Shown piece after piece: positions 7,681 through 18,194 of a DNA stretch of 33,836 bases (position 1 is the stretch's first letter; each line of letters starts with the position of its first letter). The notes beneath the pieces were generated by a model. The model was given only the letters and a program-made list of their open reading frames with translations. It had not been told where the DNA came from and made no database searches. The position numbers and the translations under genes were made by a program. The stretch lies in NCBI GenBank assembly GCA_018242565.1, contig JAFEBR010000305.1, positions 1-33,836 on the forward strand, written 5' to 3'. Origin of the DNA: Planctomycetota bacterium (GTDB lineage Bacteria > Planctomycetota > Planctomycetia > Planctomycetales > Planctomycetaceae).

Positions 7681-8328
7681 ATGATGAGAACCAGTCAGCG
7701 GGTGACGATCCTGGTGGCCGCCCTGTTGGGGACGAACGCCTTGCAGGCAACCGAAGTCGAGTTAATTACCCGCTTCTCGATTGCCAAATCCTCTCGCCGG
7801 GTCGAACGGATCTATCCCGAAGAGCCTCGCCCCCATCCTCCGGAAGACACTCCCTCGGGCCCCACGCCCGGTCTGCGTGAAGAGACCCGCGAGGTCGACA
7901 TGCAAGACCTGGGATTGCAGTCGCGGGTGGCAACCTGGCAGAACAGCCGAGGATTCCAAGGCGAGACTGCGGCACGGTTTGGTCGCGATGCACGATCGCC
8001 CGGCTATGGGTGGAACTGGCAGCGCCCCGGGCAGTGGGCCAACTCACCTCGCCTGATGAGCCGGGGTTCGGGTGTTGGCATTCGAAACACACCGACAGCC
8101 GTCGTGATTCCACGCTCAGATTTTCGGCCTGCTTTCCAACGATTCGGCGACTATGGTCGCGGCGCCTGGGGCATGCCGCGGCCAGGTTATGCCGGTTGGC
8201 GGCCCGGTTATTCGCCGATGCTTTCTCGGAATGGATTGCACGGTTTTGCCACCGGAGCTTATCCGGTTTCGGTCGGCTCGTATGGTTACCCCGGTTGGGC
8301 ATACCCCGCCTACGGCGTCTATCCGTAA
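7681..8328 (+). CDS. exported Gly/Tyr/Pro-rich protein of unknown function
   Basis: 215 residues. The start (ATGATG, either Met possible) is preceded by AGGGGG. A signal peptide (M-M-R-T-S-Q-R then V-T-I-L-V-A-A-L-L and A-L-Q-A-T) is followed by a charged, Pro-rich part (E-E-P-R-P-H-P-P-E-D) and a long low-complexity C-terminal half rich in Gly, Tyr, Arg, Trp and Pro, ending in repeated G-Y-P-G-W-A-Y-P-A-Y-G-V-Y-P-like units. Such tails occur in structural cell-surface proteins, but no specific role can be given. It converges on the kinase gene (stops 21 bases apart). Confidence 0.75.
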   Translation: MMRTSQRVTILVAALLGTNALQATEVELITRFSIAKSSRRVERIYPEEPRPHPPEDTPSGPTPGLREETREVDMQDLGLQSRVATWQNSRGFQGETAARFGRDARSPGYGWNWQRPGQWANSPRLMSRGSGVGIRNTPTAVVIPRSDFRPAFQRFGDYGRGAWGMPRPGYAGWRPGYSPMLSRNGLHGFATGAYPVSVGSYGYPGWAYPAYGVYP

Positions 8329-8349
8329 CGACCCGGTATGCGAACGGGG

Positions 8350-9690
8350 TTACGGCCGCCGCGAGAACCAGCGCACGGTTCGATTGACCAGACTGGGGCG
8401 TCGATCTTCAATCGGCAGGTTTTTCAGATACCCTGCCAGGTCGACCGCCATGGCTTCCGCGGACGGGTAGCGGTCCCCCGGGTCGGGGAGCATGGCGTTC
8501 AGAATGATCGTCTCCAGACCGCGAGGAATCTGGGGGACCAGTTGTCGCGGCGTGCGGAATTGGGAATTCAAAATGAGTTCCATCACGCGTCGGCGGTCAT
8601 CTGCCACAAAGGCGGGGGTCTGTGTCACCAGTTCGTACAGGGTGACACCCAGCGCGTAAACATCACTGCGAATGTCACGGCGGCCGAGCAGTCGTTCGGG
8701 CGCCATGTAACGCAGAGTTCCGATCTGCTGCTCTGACACGGCGCTGTCGGACGACGGCTCGGCAATCGCTCCTGTCGTGAACGCCGATGACATCGGCGCT
8801 CCCCGGAGACTTTTTTCGTCAGGCTGAACACGACGGCCGATTCCGAAATCGGTGACGACGACCTTGCCATTGATATCCAGCAGCAGATTGGCCGGCTTGA
8901 TATCGTTGTGCAACACGCCCGCCTCATGTGCATGCGAGAGTGCCTGGGCAACCGGTAGCGCAATCCGCGCAAAGTCGGTCCAGGAATCACGGCGTAATCC
9001 CCGTCGGCGGCCTTTGACGGCAGAGACGGGAGATTCCGTCACGTCCGTCAAGTCATCCCGCCCGGCACGCTGAATCTCATCCGCGTACACCACGTCGGTC
9101 GTTTCCCGCAGTCGGTGAATCAGGCAGTCGAGGCTTACCCCCGGAATGAGATCCATGACGTAATAACAGTACCCCTCGCAAGTCCCAAACGCATAGACGC
9201 GGACAATATTGGGGTGCCTCAAACCGGCGATGGTGCGCGCTTCGCGCTGGAACTGGTCTTGCCACTGGGCCATATCAGTCGCGTAGCGCCAGGGAAGCAA
9301 TTTGATCGCCCGCCGCCGGCCCGTGGATTCATCGAGCGCCTCGAAGACAATGCCCATGCCTCCCCGGCCCAATTCATGCACCAGCCGATAAGTACCCAAC
9401 TGGCGGATCGGAAACTCCTGCGGCACACTGCGCCGCAGACACTCCATTTCCTTATTCGACTTCCAGCTTTCGAGGGTCTCGATCAGCGGGAAGAGTTCCC
9501 GAATCTGATCGGCCCATTCGGCGTAACGCCGGGCGTAATCTTCAATGGACGGATTCAGACCTCGCCGGGATTCCTCTGAGAATCGGCTGACCAGGACTTC
9601 GAGAGGCTCACGGGCCCGCAGATTTTCCGGATCCGCCGACATGGGCAGGCCGTGCAGTCCGGCATCTTCGGGGTTCGCGGCGCTGGTCAT
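8350..9690 (-). CDS. Hanks-type serine/threonine protein kinase, cytoplasmic
   Basis: 446 residues. The first 95 form a planctomycete-type helical extension (L-N-P-S-I-E-D-Y-A, then I-R-E-L-F-P-L-I). The kinase domain follows with all key elements: Gly-loop G108-R-G-G-M-G, catalytic Lys130 (A-I-K), catalytic loop H261-N-D-I-K-P-A-N (the usual Arg of HRD is Asn), D281-F-G, and activation-segment end A330-P-E. About 40 extra residues, rich in Asp and Arg, sit between the N- and C-lobe landmarks (about 195-235). There is no transmembrane segment or sensor domain after the kinase. The start codon overlaps the stop of the upstream sigma factor (ATGA at 9687-9690), so the two are translated together. 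Loss of the HRD Arg suggests activation without the usual activation-loop phosphorylation. Confidence 0.95.
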   Translation of the reverse strand: MTSAANPEDAGLHGLPMSADPENLRAREPLEVLVSRFSEESRRGLNPSIEDYARRYAEWADQIRELFPLIETLESWKSNKEMECLRRSVPQEFPIRQLGTYRLVHELGRGGMGIVFEALDESTGRRRAIKLLPWRYATDMAQWQDQFQREARTIAGLRHPNIVRVYAFGTCEGYCYYVMDLIPGVSLDCLIHRLRETTDVVYADEIQRAGRDDLTDVTESPVSAVKGRRRGLRRDSWTDFARIALPVAQALSHAHEAGVLHNDIKPANLLLDINGKVVVTDFGIGRRVQPDEKSLRGAPMSSAFTTGAIAEPSSDSAVSEQQIGTLRYMAPERLLGRRDIRSDVYALGVTLYELVTQTPAFVADDRRRVMELILNSQFRTPRQLVPQIPRGLETIILNAMLPDPGDRYPSAEAMAVDLAGYLKNLPIEDRRPSLVNRTVRWFSRRP

Positions 9691-10466
9691 CGTCCCGGTC
9701 TCATGACATCTGAGCCTTCGGCCCCCCTCCGCAGACGGGCGGCGGCGGCCTGTTTGTCATCCAGAAAGCCGGGAACAATTTCCAGAATCTGTTTGAGGCG
9801 TCCCAGCGCGCGAATATAACGGCCGCTGGCGGCCTGTTCGGACATATTCAAGACTCGAGCCGTCTCACTGTTCGAAAGCTCTTCGAAATGCCTCAATGCC
9901 AGAACTTCGCGATCAATCTCGTTCATTCCCTGCAGGATCGTGTCGAGTTGCTGGGCCAGTTCGGCACGGTTCACCGCGCTGCTGGGCGAGGTCAGATTAC
10001 CCGACAGGTGAAACGCCATCGACGATGAAGTCGAGTCGGATGCCCAGGCGCTGTTGACCGAGACATCGCGGGCCGCGTTTCGCTTCTCGGCTCCCAGGTG
10101 ATGGCGATGCAAGTCGATCAGCGTCTGATTCACAATCATGCGAAACCAGATGAAACTCGAGTGCGTAGCGTCGCGCAGGAAATAGGAAATGCGGTTGACC
10201 GCCATGATCCAGGCGTCCTGCAGGACATCATCGGGATCAACCCGGCCCTGCAACCGCGGATGCAGCCGAAAGTTGACCATCCGCCACAGGCGGGGCCGGT
10301 AGATCGAAAAGAGTTCCGCCAGTGCCGACTTGTCCCCGTCGATGATGCGCTGCGACAACGCGGCGACACGTGCATCTCCCCGCTCGATCTCGGCCTCACG
10401 ACCGGCCTTCGGCTTGTCTATGCCTCCGTCAGACGGATTGGCAGATTCACGGTTCGAATTGCTCAT
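9687..10466 (-). CDS. ECF-family RNA polymerase sigma factor coupled to a Ser/Thr kinase
   Basis: 259 residues from the ATG at 10466, which has AGGTGG five bases upstream; a GTG at 10475 is the alternative. A polar tail of about 35 residues precedes sigma region 2 (about 40-115: A-L-A-E-L-F-S-I-Y-R-P-R-L-W then D-P-D-D-V-L-Q-D-A-W). A Ser/Ala-rich linker follows, then region 4 with its helix-turn-helix (L-R-H-F-E-E-L-S-N-S-E-T-A-R-V-L). The spacing fits ECF factors of the planctomycete type that sit beside kinases and are thought to be controlled by phosphorylation, not by an anti-sigma factor. No anti-sigma gene is seen here. Target promoters are unknown. Confidence 0.93.
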   Translation of the reverse strand: MSNSNRESANPSDGGIDKPKAGREAEIERGDARVAALSQRIIDGDKSALAELFSIYRPRLWRMVNFRLHPRLQGRVDPDDVLQDAWIMAVNRISYFLRDATHSSFIWFRMIVNQTLIDLHRHHLGAEKRNAARDVSVNSAWASDSTSSSMAFHLSGNLTSPSSAVNRAELAQQLDTILQGMNEIDREVLALRHFEELSNSETARVLNMSEQAASGRYIRALGRLKQILEIVPGFLDDKQAAAARLRRGAEGSDVMRPGR

Positions 10467-10727
10467 GCAGGCCACCTGAATCGATTATATGAGTGTCGAG
10501 AAATGAAACCAATAGCCGCCCGAGAATCCGCCCTGCGCCCCGATTTCTACCGTAAATCTCGCGAAAACAGCCGCATCCGGCGTTCAGTGCGTACCAGATC
10601 GGCCCATGGCCACATCGATTCTTCATCGAAAGCGTTGACAGCGAGCCAATGACGGGCGATGTTCACCACCACAGGCAAGGTCGCCGACATCCAGGCGACA
10701 GGACTGTGGTGTCTCTGAATTGGTGGA

Positions 10728-11831
10728 ATGGAGTTTTCCAGAAAGATGACAGCAATCACAAAATGGGGCAGGGTCCTGGCGGTGGTCCTCATCGTCCTGA
10801 CGCCGCTGCAGGCACAGGCCTGGCACAACCGCGGACACCACGCCATTGCCCGCATCGCCTGGCTCAGGCTGATCGAATTGGGACTCGACCGTCAGGCCAC
10901 CGACCTCCTGAACAGCCACCCACATCGCGATCTCTACTTGGCGGCAATGCCTCCGGAAGGAGTCGAGCGCGATGAATGGATGTTCGTGCAGTCGGCCACT
11001 TGGGCCGACTGGGTTCGTAAACCAATGGCACCGACTCTCGACGAGCAACAGGCTCGCGCCCTTTCCGACGAGTTCAACAAACCGGTCTGGCACTATGTCA
11101 ACCTGCCCTATGTCCACCCGACAGAGACAGACAAATTCGCAGCGGACAAAATCCGCCAGACAACCTTGGAACCCGAACTCGACGAGCAGGGGCGCCCCCG
11201 GCACGTGATCGCCGCGCTGAAGTACAACCTGCAAGTGCTGAAGAATGTGAACGCGCCGTCGGCCGACCGGGCCGTGGCCCTGTCATGGCTCATGCACTTG
11301 ACCGGCGACCTGCATCAACCCCTGCATGCGGTAGGCCTGATCGCGACCAAGGACGCGGTCGAACATGAGGATCTCAACCCACCGTCGGGTGATCAGGGTG
11401 GCAATCGTCTTGCGGTTCGCTCGATCGCGTCGCAACCCGGGGCCGTGTCGCTGCACTTCTACTGGGACGCACTGGTTCTAGGGGATCAACCGTATGCCGC
11501 CGTGCAGGGCCGGGTCGGGGCATGGCTGAATGACCCCAAATTTCAGCGGCGCGAATTCACCGAAGCACTCGGCAAAACCGAGTTCCGCGACTGGGCTGAG
11601 GAGAGTTGGAAACTGGCCCAATCGGTGGTCTATGCAGATGGGGACCAGTTTCTGAAATTCCAGACCCTGCCTGATCGGTATTCCCGGACGAGTCTGGAAA
11701 CACTGCAGGCCCCCGTACTCTCGGCCGATTACCAGCGGCGAGCAGACGAAGCAGCCCAAAAGCGAATGGTCCTGGCGGGCTACCGCCTAGGGGACCTCAT
11801 TGCGAAATCGTTCCAGGAGACGTCCAAATAG
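10728..11831 (+). CDS. S1/P1-type zinc-dependent nuclease, exported
   Basis: 367 residues. A signal peptide (hydrophobic L-A-V-V-L-I-V-L then Q-A-Q-A) ends exactly before Trp32, which should become the N-terminal zinc ligand as in P1 nuclease. All nine ligands of the trinuclear zinc site can be placed: Trp32, His37 (W-x4-G-H spacing kept), Asp93 (T-W-A-D-W), His121 (W-H-Y-V-N), His189, Asp193 and His199 (M-H-L-T-G-D-L-H-Q-P-L-H), His242 and Asp246 (H-F-Y-W-D). The family cleaves single-stranded nucleic acids and removes 3'-phosphates, so a role in scavenging phosphate or nucleotides from external nucleic acid is likely. The start may be the second Met (10746), because the ribosome-binding site is weak for both. 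Transcribed away from the sigma factor gene. Confidence 0.93.
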   Translation: MEFSRKMTAITKWGRVLAVVLIVLTPLQAQAWHNRGHHAIARIAWLRLIELGLDRQATDLLNSHPHRDLYLAAMPPEGVERDEWMFVQSATWADWVRKPMAPTLDEQQARALSDEFNKPVWHYVNLPYVHPTETDKFAADKIRQTTLEPELDEQGRPRHVIAALKYNLQVLKNVNAPSADRAVALSWLMHLTGDLHQPLHAVGLIATKDAVEHEDLNPPSGDQGGNRLAVRSIASQPGAVSLHFYWDALVLGDQPYAAVQGRVGAWLNDPKFQRREFTEALGKTEFRDWAEESWKLAQSVVYADGDQFLKFQTLPDRYSRTSLETLQAPVLSADYQRRADEAAQKRMVLAGYRLGDLIAKSFQETSK

Positions 11832-12238
<407 letters not shown>

Positions 12239-12342
12239 CGGGACGCGGCCGAAGCCGATGCGAGTCATGTGCCCCCCTGCTGACTTAAGTTTAGAAAATA
12301 CATTGCTTTGTGGCGCGGTAACCGAGCCCACACAGCAACTCG

Positions 12343-12424
12343 GGGGGAATTCCAGAGTGGTCAAATGGACCAGACTGTAAATCTGGCGGCTCAGCCTTCG
12401 CAGGTTCGAATCCTGCTTCCCCCA
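12343..12424 (+). tRNA. tRNA-Tyr (anticodon GUA)
   Basis: Acceptor GGGGGAA pairs with TTCCCCC, discriminator A. The anticodon stem CCAGA/TCTGG encloses CTGTAAA with anticodon GTA. An extended variable arm (class II) makes it 82 bases. CCA is not encoded. Confidence 0.96.
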
Positions 12425-12480
12425 TTTTCAAATTGAAATCGGTTTGTTAATTTAAGGAGTCGAGAGTTTCGTAGCGTCAC

Positions 12481-12551
12481 GCGGGCGTAGCTCAATGGTA
12501 GAGTTCCAGCCTTCCAAGCTGGCCACGTGGGTTCGATTCCCATCGCCCGCT
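12481..12551 (+). tRNA. tRNA-Gly (anticodon UCC)
   Basis: Acceptor GCGGGCG pairs with CGCCCGC, discriminator T. The anticodon stem CCAGC/GCTGG encloses CTTCCAA with anticodon TCC. CCA is not encoded. Confidence 0.96.
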
Positions 12552-12744
12552 CTGTGTGTTGACAACCCTGCCGATACTGAACGCGACGAGAGTCACCTCT
12601 CGCCTCGGGGAACTTTTTTAAAAAAAATATCGACAGAGTGAGTCGCACGCTGGCAAATTGGGCTTCTGCAGACTATCCTGCTGGGCTTCCTCTGGCTGTG
12701 CGCAGCGCTCAGTCGGTTGAGTGCGGCGTGTGGTAACAACTGCT

Positions 12745-12817
12745 GCTGCTGTAGCTCAGCTGGTAGAGCACGTCCTTGGTAAGGACGAGGTCAAGGGTCC
12801 GAGTCCCTTCAGCAGCT
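12745..12817 (+). tRNA. tRNA-Thr (anticodon GGU)
   Basis: Acceptor GCTGCTG pairs with CAGCAGC, discriminator T. The anticodon stem CGTCC/GGACG encloses TTGGTAA with anticodon GGT. CCA is not encoded. It lies 128 bases before tuf, in the position of thrT before tufB in E. coli. Confidence 0.96.
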
Positions 12818-12945
12818 TTTGGTTTTGTCGTTTACTTTAATTTACGTTGCATTCCGCAACGCGCGTGAATCGGTCCGGTGGAAGACCGACTCGTGTCGTC
12901 CGCGAACGCAAGATTTCACTCGATTTTTGATTTGAGGGAAGCACG

Positions 12946-14145
<1,200 letters not shown>

Positions 14146-14190
14146 TCCACAGCGGACGACACGGTCGTAAGGATAAATTGTCGATCACCT

Positions 14191-14230
14191 CTCCCGGACC
14201 GTCAACTGATGGTCCGGGAGGCTGGTTTTT
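14191..14230 (+). terminator. rho-independent terminator after tuf
   Basis: A perfect 10-bp stem CTCCCGGACC/GGTCCGGGAG (14191-14220) with a 10-base loop is followed by GCTGGTTTTT. It separates tuf from rpmG and probably gives partial termination, because rpmG starts only 17 bases later. Confidence 0.8.
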
Positions 14231-14246
14231 AGATAGAGGTCGTGAT

Positions 14247-14402
14247 ATGGTACGCGAATACGTCTGGCTGGAATGCAGCGAGTCGGGGGACCGGAACTAC
14301 CGCACTCCGAAAGAAACTCGGGGCACTGAGCGACTGGAAATCAAGAAATACTGCAAAAAGCTGCGTCGGCACACCATTCACAAAGAGTCGCGCAAGAAAT
14401 AG
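14247..14402 (+). CDS. rpmG: 50S ribosomal protein L33
   Basis: 51 residues from the ATG at 14247, with GAGGT six bases upstream; longer in-frame starts run into the terminator and are rejected. The sequence has the L33 pattern (R-N-Y-R-T, then R-L-E-I-K-K-Y-C and R-R-H-T-I-H-K-E). The zinc-ribbon CxxC pairs are reduced to one Cys each (C-S-E-S near residue 9; Y-C-K-K-L near 36), so this is a zinc-independent or half-converted form. It lies between tuf and tRNA-Trp, as in several other bacterial lineages. Confidence 0.95.
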   Translation: MVREYVWLECSESGDRNYRTPKETRGTERLEIKKYCKKLRRHTIHKESRKK

Positions 14403-14524
14403 CCGCTGCGAGCCTGGCCGTGAGATCTGGGTGAGCCTGAAGCTCGCCGGTGGATGATCAACACGTGACCCAACGTGGTCGGAAATCTGCTAATTTTCAG
14501 CCAAGTTTGCCACGCTTGCTCTCT

Positions 14525-14596
14525 ACGGGCGTAGCTCAATGGCAGAGCATCGGATTCCAAATCCGACGGTTGGGGGTTCGAGTCCCTCCGCCCGTG
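14525..14596 (+). tRNA. tRNA-Trp (anticodon CCA)
   Basis: Acceptor ACGGGCG pairs with CGCCCGT, discriminator G. The anticodon stem TCGGA/TCCGA encloses TTCCAAA with anticodon CCA. The 3' CCA is not encoded. It sits between rpmG and secE. Confidence 0.96.
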
Positions 14597-14653
14597 TTTT
14601 GAAACAAAGATTACGGACAATCGGGCGTCGTCGAACATCGGAAAATATACGAG

Positions 14654-15088
14654 ATGGCCAAACAGGAAACGAGTACGTTCTGGAGCGAGTTGCTGACCGC
14701 CGGGTTGTATAAGCCCAGCCAGGGTCGGCTCGCCCGGCAATTGACTGCCGCCGCACTGGCCATCATGGTCGTGTCGGGCGCCTACGTGCTGATGGTCGGA
14801 CCGCTGCAGGCATCGACCAAAGCGATTCAGGTCGCCGTCCCGATGACGATTGTGGCCCTGGGTGGCTGGGTGGCGTTCCGACTGGTGAACTATCCCCGCT
14901 TCGCTGAGTTTCTGATCTCTGTCGAAGCCGAGATGGCGAAGGTGTCCTGGGCACCCAAGCAGGAACTCGTGCGGGCGACCATTGTCGTGTTGAGCACAAT
15001 GTTTTTTCTGGCTGTGGTGCTGTTTGCCTATGACTTCATCTGGCAGACGCTGTTTCGGTGGATTGGCGTGCTGCCCTCGGGGGATTGA
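14654..15088 (+). CDS. secE: preprotein translocase subunit SecE
   Basis: 144 residues with three hydrophobic segments (about 30-50, 58-79 and 108-133). The conserved SecE core lies before the last one: F-L-I-S-V-E-A-E-M-A-K-V-S-W-A-P-K-Q-E-L. SecE clamps SecY in the Sec translocon. Most bacteria have a one-helix SecE of about 60-70 residues; the three-helix form recalls enterobacteria and occurs in planctomycetes. It starts 57 bases after tRNA-Trp and precedes nusG by 43 bases, the classic secE-nusG pair. Confidence 0.95.
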   Translation: MAKQETSTFWSELLTAGLYKPSQGRLARQLTAAALAIMVVSGAYVLMVGPLQASTKAIQVAVPMTIVALGGWVAFRLVNYPRFAEFLISVEAEMAKVSWAPKQELVRATIVVLSTMFFLAVVLFAYDFIWQTLFRWIGVLPSGD

Positions 15089-15131
15089 AGCACACGACAT
15101 TGCGTCCGCAGCGTGATGCCGGTGACGTGAA

Positions 15132-15740
15132 ATGGGTAGCCTAATGGCAGGAACTGCCGCGATGAATTCAGATGCCGGTGCAAACGCCTCAAACGAAGGC
15201 GAGAACGAACTTAAATGGTATGTCCTGAAGGTTCAGAGTAACCGCGAGAAGTCAATCCGCGAAAACATTCTGCGACGCGTGCACCGGGAAGGACTGGAAC
15301 GGTTTTTCGGCGAGATCATTATCCCCACCGAAAAGGTGGCGGAAACCAAGGGAGGTAAGAAGCGGGTCGTTGAACGGAAGCTGTATCCTGGCTACATCAT
15401 GATTCGGATGATTCTGAATGATGAAAGCTGGTTCCTGATCCGTGAGACGTCAGGCGTGGGGGACTTCACCGGTGCTGCCGGCAAGCCCCTGCCCATGCCC
15501 GAGCATGAGATTCAGCGGATGCTGGGTCAGGAAACCGCGAAAGAGGAAACGGCCCAACCGAAGATTAAGATCGACTTTGCACCGGGCGACCGGGTGAAGA
15601 TCAAGGAAGGGGCGTTCGAGAGTTTTGAGGGGACGGTGGATACCGTCGACGAGGCCAGCGGCCGGGTGAGCGTCCTGATCGAAATCTTTGGACGTTCCAC
15701 ACCTGCGGAATTGGAATACTGGCAGATTGAGTCGGTGTAA
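15132..15740 (+). CDS. nusG: transcription termination/antitermination factor NusG
   Basis: 202 residues. After a polar extension of about 27 residues the NGN domain starts at [10 protein letters not shown], with the polymerase-binding part L-Y-P-G-Y-I-M-I and the region around F-L-I-R-E-T. The C-terminal KOW domain is [19 protein letters not shown]. NusG binds RNA polymerase and links it to the ribosome or Rho. Starts at 15144 or 15162 would shorten only the polar extension. It stands in the secE-nusG-rplK order. Confidence 0.97.
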   Translation: MGSLMAGTAAMNSDAGANASNEGENELKWYVLKVQSNREKSIRENILRRVHREGLERFFGEIIIPTEKVAETKGGKKRVVERKLYPGYIMIRMILNDESWFLIRETSGVGDFTGAAGKPLPMPEHEIQRMLGQETAKEETAQPKIKIDFAPGDRVKIKEGAFESFEGTVDTVDEASGRVSVLIEIFGRSTPAELEYWQIESV

Positions 15741-15821
15741 ACGATCGGTAGCGGCGTCGGGCGAGGCCCGCGGCGACCCTGAATCGATGGAATTCACAGC
15801 GTTTGGCGACAGGCAGATACG

Positions 15822-16250
15822 ATGGCGAAGAAGACGGTTACAGCACAGGTCAAAATTCAGGTCACAGGCGGTCAGGCCACACCGGCACCCCCGGTCTGTA
15901 CCGCTCTGGGTCCCCACGGCGTGAACATTCGTCAGTTCTTTATGCAGTTCAACGAACGCACCAAGGAAATGAAGGGGACCACGATCCCCGTCGTGGTGAC
16001 GATTTATAACGACCGTTCATTCGAATTCATCACCAAGAGCCCGCCGGCTTCGGTGTTGCTGAAACAGGCTGCCCAGGTCGCGAAAGGGGCTGCGAACCCC
16101 AAGGCTGACAAGGTCGGCAAAGTGACCAAGGCCCAGGTTCTGGAAATCGCCAAGGTCAAATTCAGCGACATGAATTCATCGAGTTTTGAAATGGCGGCCC
16201 GGGTCATCGCTGGCACGGCCCGCAGCATGGGAATCGAAGTCACCGACTGA
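15822..16250 (+). CDS. rplK: 50S ribosomal protein L11
   Basis: 142 residues, the usual L11 length. The N-terminal domain has the Pro-rich helix (A-T-P-A-P-P-V-C-T-A-L-G-P-H-G-V-N) and the C-terminal 23S-RNA-binding domain has S-P-P-A-S-V-L-L-K and G-T-A-R-S-M-G. L11 forms the base of the GTPase-associated stalk with L10 and L7/L12, encoded just downstream. Confidence 0.99.
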   Translation: MAKKTVTAQVKIQVTGGQATPAPPVCTALGPHGVNIRQFFMQFNERTKEMKGTTIPVVVTIYNDRSFEFITKSPPASVLLKQAAQVAKGAANPKADKVGKVTKAQVLEIAKVKFSDMNSSSFEMAARVIAGTARSMGIEVTD

Positions 16251-16381
16251 CGCCAGTCAGATCTGGGTGGCACCAAGCACAGCGACAAGAACGGATTCAC
16301 CAGGAATCATCAGGCTGACAATTGCCAGGTGGGCGATCAGCCAGTCGTAATACTGTAAGGCAAGACGAGAGAGAATTTGCT

Positions 16382-17086
16382 ATGGCGCGGCAGTCGAAAA
16401 GATTTAAGTTCCTGTCTGAACAGGTCGCCAACTTGCAGCCCCTGAATGTGCAGGCGGCCGTCGCGAAGTTGAAGACGCTCGAAACGTCCCTGCCCAAGGG
16501 CGTCAAGGCGTGCAAGTTCGACCAGTCGGTTGAATTGGCCGTGCGCCTGGGTGTCGACACCAAGCAGGCTGACCAGATGGTTCGCGGCTCGATCGTATTG
16601 CCGCACGGGATCGGAAAATCGAAGCGCGTGCTGGTGTTCGCCCAGGGCGACAACGCGGCGATTGCCCAGAAGGCGGGAGCCGACTTCGTGGGTGGCGCCG
16701 AACTGGCCGACAAGGTCAAGGCGGGCTGGACGGACTTCGACGTGGCCATTGCCACGCCGGACATGATGGGTGTCGTCGGCCCGCTGGGTCGCGTCCTCGG
16801 GCCGCGAGGGTTGATGCCTTCGCCGCGCGCCGGCACCGTGACGATGGATGTCACGAACGCTGTTCGCGAATATAAGGCCGGTAAAGTCGAATTTCGCGCC
16901 GAAGCGGCCGGAATTGTGCACTGTGTGGTGGGCAAGCTGTCGTTCACGGAAGCGCAACTTGCTGAAAATATCGAGGCCCTGCTCAAGTACATCAACACCC
17001 TGAAGCCTGCTTCATCGAAGGGTGTCTACGTGCGGAGCATTACGGTCTCGGCGACGATGTCTCCGGGCATCGTGATTGCGGCCTAG
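16382..17086 (+). CDS. rplA: 50S ribosomal protein L1
   Basis: 234 residues from the ATG at 16382 (M-A-R-Q-S-K-R-F), with GAGAGA upstream; the open frame extends further back, but L1 proteins start here. Conserved L1 features include [25 protein letters not shown] and the C-terminal S-S-K-G-V-Y-V. L1 binds 23S rRNA at the E-site stalk and in many bacteria represses its own operon through an rRNA-like site; no such site was identified here. Confidence 0.99.
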   Translation: MARQSKRFKFLSEQVANLQPLNVQAAVAKLKTLETSLPKGVKACKFDQSVELAVRLGVDTKQADQMVRGSIVLPHGIGKSKRVLVFAQGDNAAIAQKAGADFVGGAELADKVKAGWTDFDVAIATPDMMGVVGPLGRVLGPRGLMPSPRAGTVTMDVTNAVREYKAGKVEFRAEAAGIVHCVVGKLSFTEAQLAENIEALLKYINTLKPASSKGVYVRSITVSATMSPGIVIAA

Positions 17087-17170
17087 TTGAACCCGTTGCG
17101 TGAATTCCGCACTGCGGACCGTTCCGGCGGTGGCAGACGCTGCCTGCAGACCGGTAGAGGAAGATCATAA

Positions 17171-17710
17171 ATGAGCAAGAGAATCAAGAACATGCTGTCC
17201 GAGGCCGTGAAGGCCAAGGTCGGCGAGCACCGCGACTTTGTGGTCGTGGACAATTCGAAGCTGGATGGCGTGACGATTAACAATCTGCGTCTGAAGCTGC
17301 TGAAAAGCAACATCCGTATGTTGTGGGTCAAGAATTCGCTGGCCTGCAAAGTGCTGGGCGATTTGGGTCTGAACGGCCTCGAATCGTGCCTGGCTGGTCC
17401 GTCGACGCTGGTTTATGGCGGTCCCGATATCGTCGCCCTCTCGAAAGAGATCACGAAATGGGCGAAAGACATCGAGGCCCTGCAAATCAAGGGAGGGGTC
17501 GTCGAGGGGAATCTGGTTGACGCAAACCAAGTTGTGGCCTTGAGCAAGAGCCCGTCGCGCGAAGAGCTGCTGGGTCGTGTGGTCACACTGATGCTGTCGC
17601 CGGGTGCGACTCTGGCGGGCGCGCTGCTGGGCAGCGGCGGGACCGTCGTCGGACAGATCAAGGCGATCGCCGACAAAGAGCCGGAGGCCGCACCGGCCGC
17701 CGCGTCTTAA
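17171..17710 (+). CDS. rplJ: 50S ribosomal protein L10
   Basis: 179 residues, GAGGAAG before the ATG. The N-terminal RNA-binding domain (V-V-V-D-N-S-K-L-D-G then L-R-L-K-L-L-K-S-N-I-R-M) is followed by the L7/L12-binding helix and an Ala/Glu-rich end. L10 anchors L7/L12 dimers to the ribosome. Only 84 bases separate it from rplA, so a full-length L10 autoregulatory leader as in E. coli has little room. Confidence 0.98.
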   Translation: MSKRIKNMLSEAVKAKVGEHRDFVVVDNSKLDGVTINNLRLKLLKSNIRMLWVKNSLACKVLGDLGLNGLESCLAGPSTLVYGGPDIVALSKEITKWAKDIEALQIKGGVVEGNLVDANQVVALSKSPSREELLGRVVTLMLSPGATLAGALLGSGGTVVGQIKAIADKEPEAAPAAAS

Positions 17711-17786
17711 TTGTTCAATTTGTTTCAAGCCCATTACCACCGTTCAATTTTTGTAGACCTCACGTAAACGCAGGGAGATTAGAGTC

Positions 17787-18194
17787 ATGTCCGAAGCAGC
17801 CACCACATTTGACGAAGCGACGAAGGAACTGGGCGACAAGATCGTTAAGTTGACCATCCTCCAGGCCAAGGCTCTGGCCGATTACCTGGAAAACGTTCAC
17901 GGCATTAAGCCGGCTGGTGGCGGTGTGGTCGTCGCGGCTGGTGCTGCGGCTCCGGGTGCTCCGGCCGCTGCGGCCGAAGAAAAGACCGAATTCGACGTCA
18001 TCCTGGCCGCCTTCGGCGAGAACAAGATCGGCGTGATCAAGGTCGTCCGCGGTGCCACCGGTCTGGGTCTGAAAGAAGCCAAGGACCTCGTCGAAGCCGC
18101 TCCGAAGCCGGTCAAGACGGGCCTGTCGAAGGCCGACGCCGACAAGCTCAAAGCCGAGCTCGAAGGTGCTGGCGCCAAAGTCGAAATCAAGTAA
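17787..18194 (+). CDS. rplL: 50S ribosomal protein L7/L12
   Basis: 135 residues, with CAGGGAGA before the ATG. It consists of an N-terminal dimerisation domain ([13 protein letters not shown]), an Ala/Gly-rich hinge (about 46-67) and the factor-binding C-terminal domain ([25 protein letters not shown]). It forms the stalk that recruits EF-Tu and EF-G, both also encoded in this window. Confidence 0.99.
   Translation: MSEAATTFDEATKELGDKIVKLTILQAKALADYLENVHGIKPAGGGVVVAAGAAAPGAPAAAAEEKTEFDVILAAFGENKIGVIKVVRGATGLGLKEAKDLVEAAPKPVKTGLSKADADKLKAELEGAGAKVEIK

Noticed and set aside
12585-12627. Hairpin CGAGAG-TCAC-CTCTCG followed by runs of T and A between tRNA-Gly and tRNA-Thr
   Set aside because: The T-run begins too far (about a dozen bases) from the stem for a clear intrinsic terminator, and it would cut the tRNA-tuf transcript; not called.
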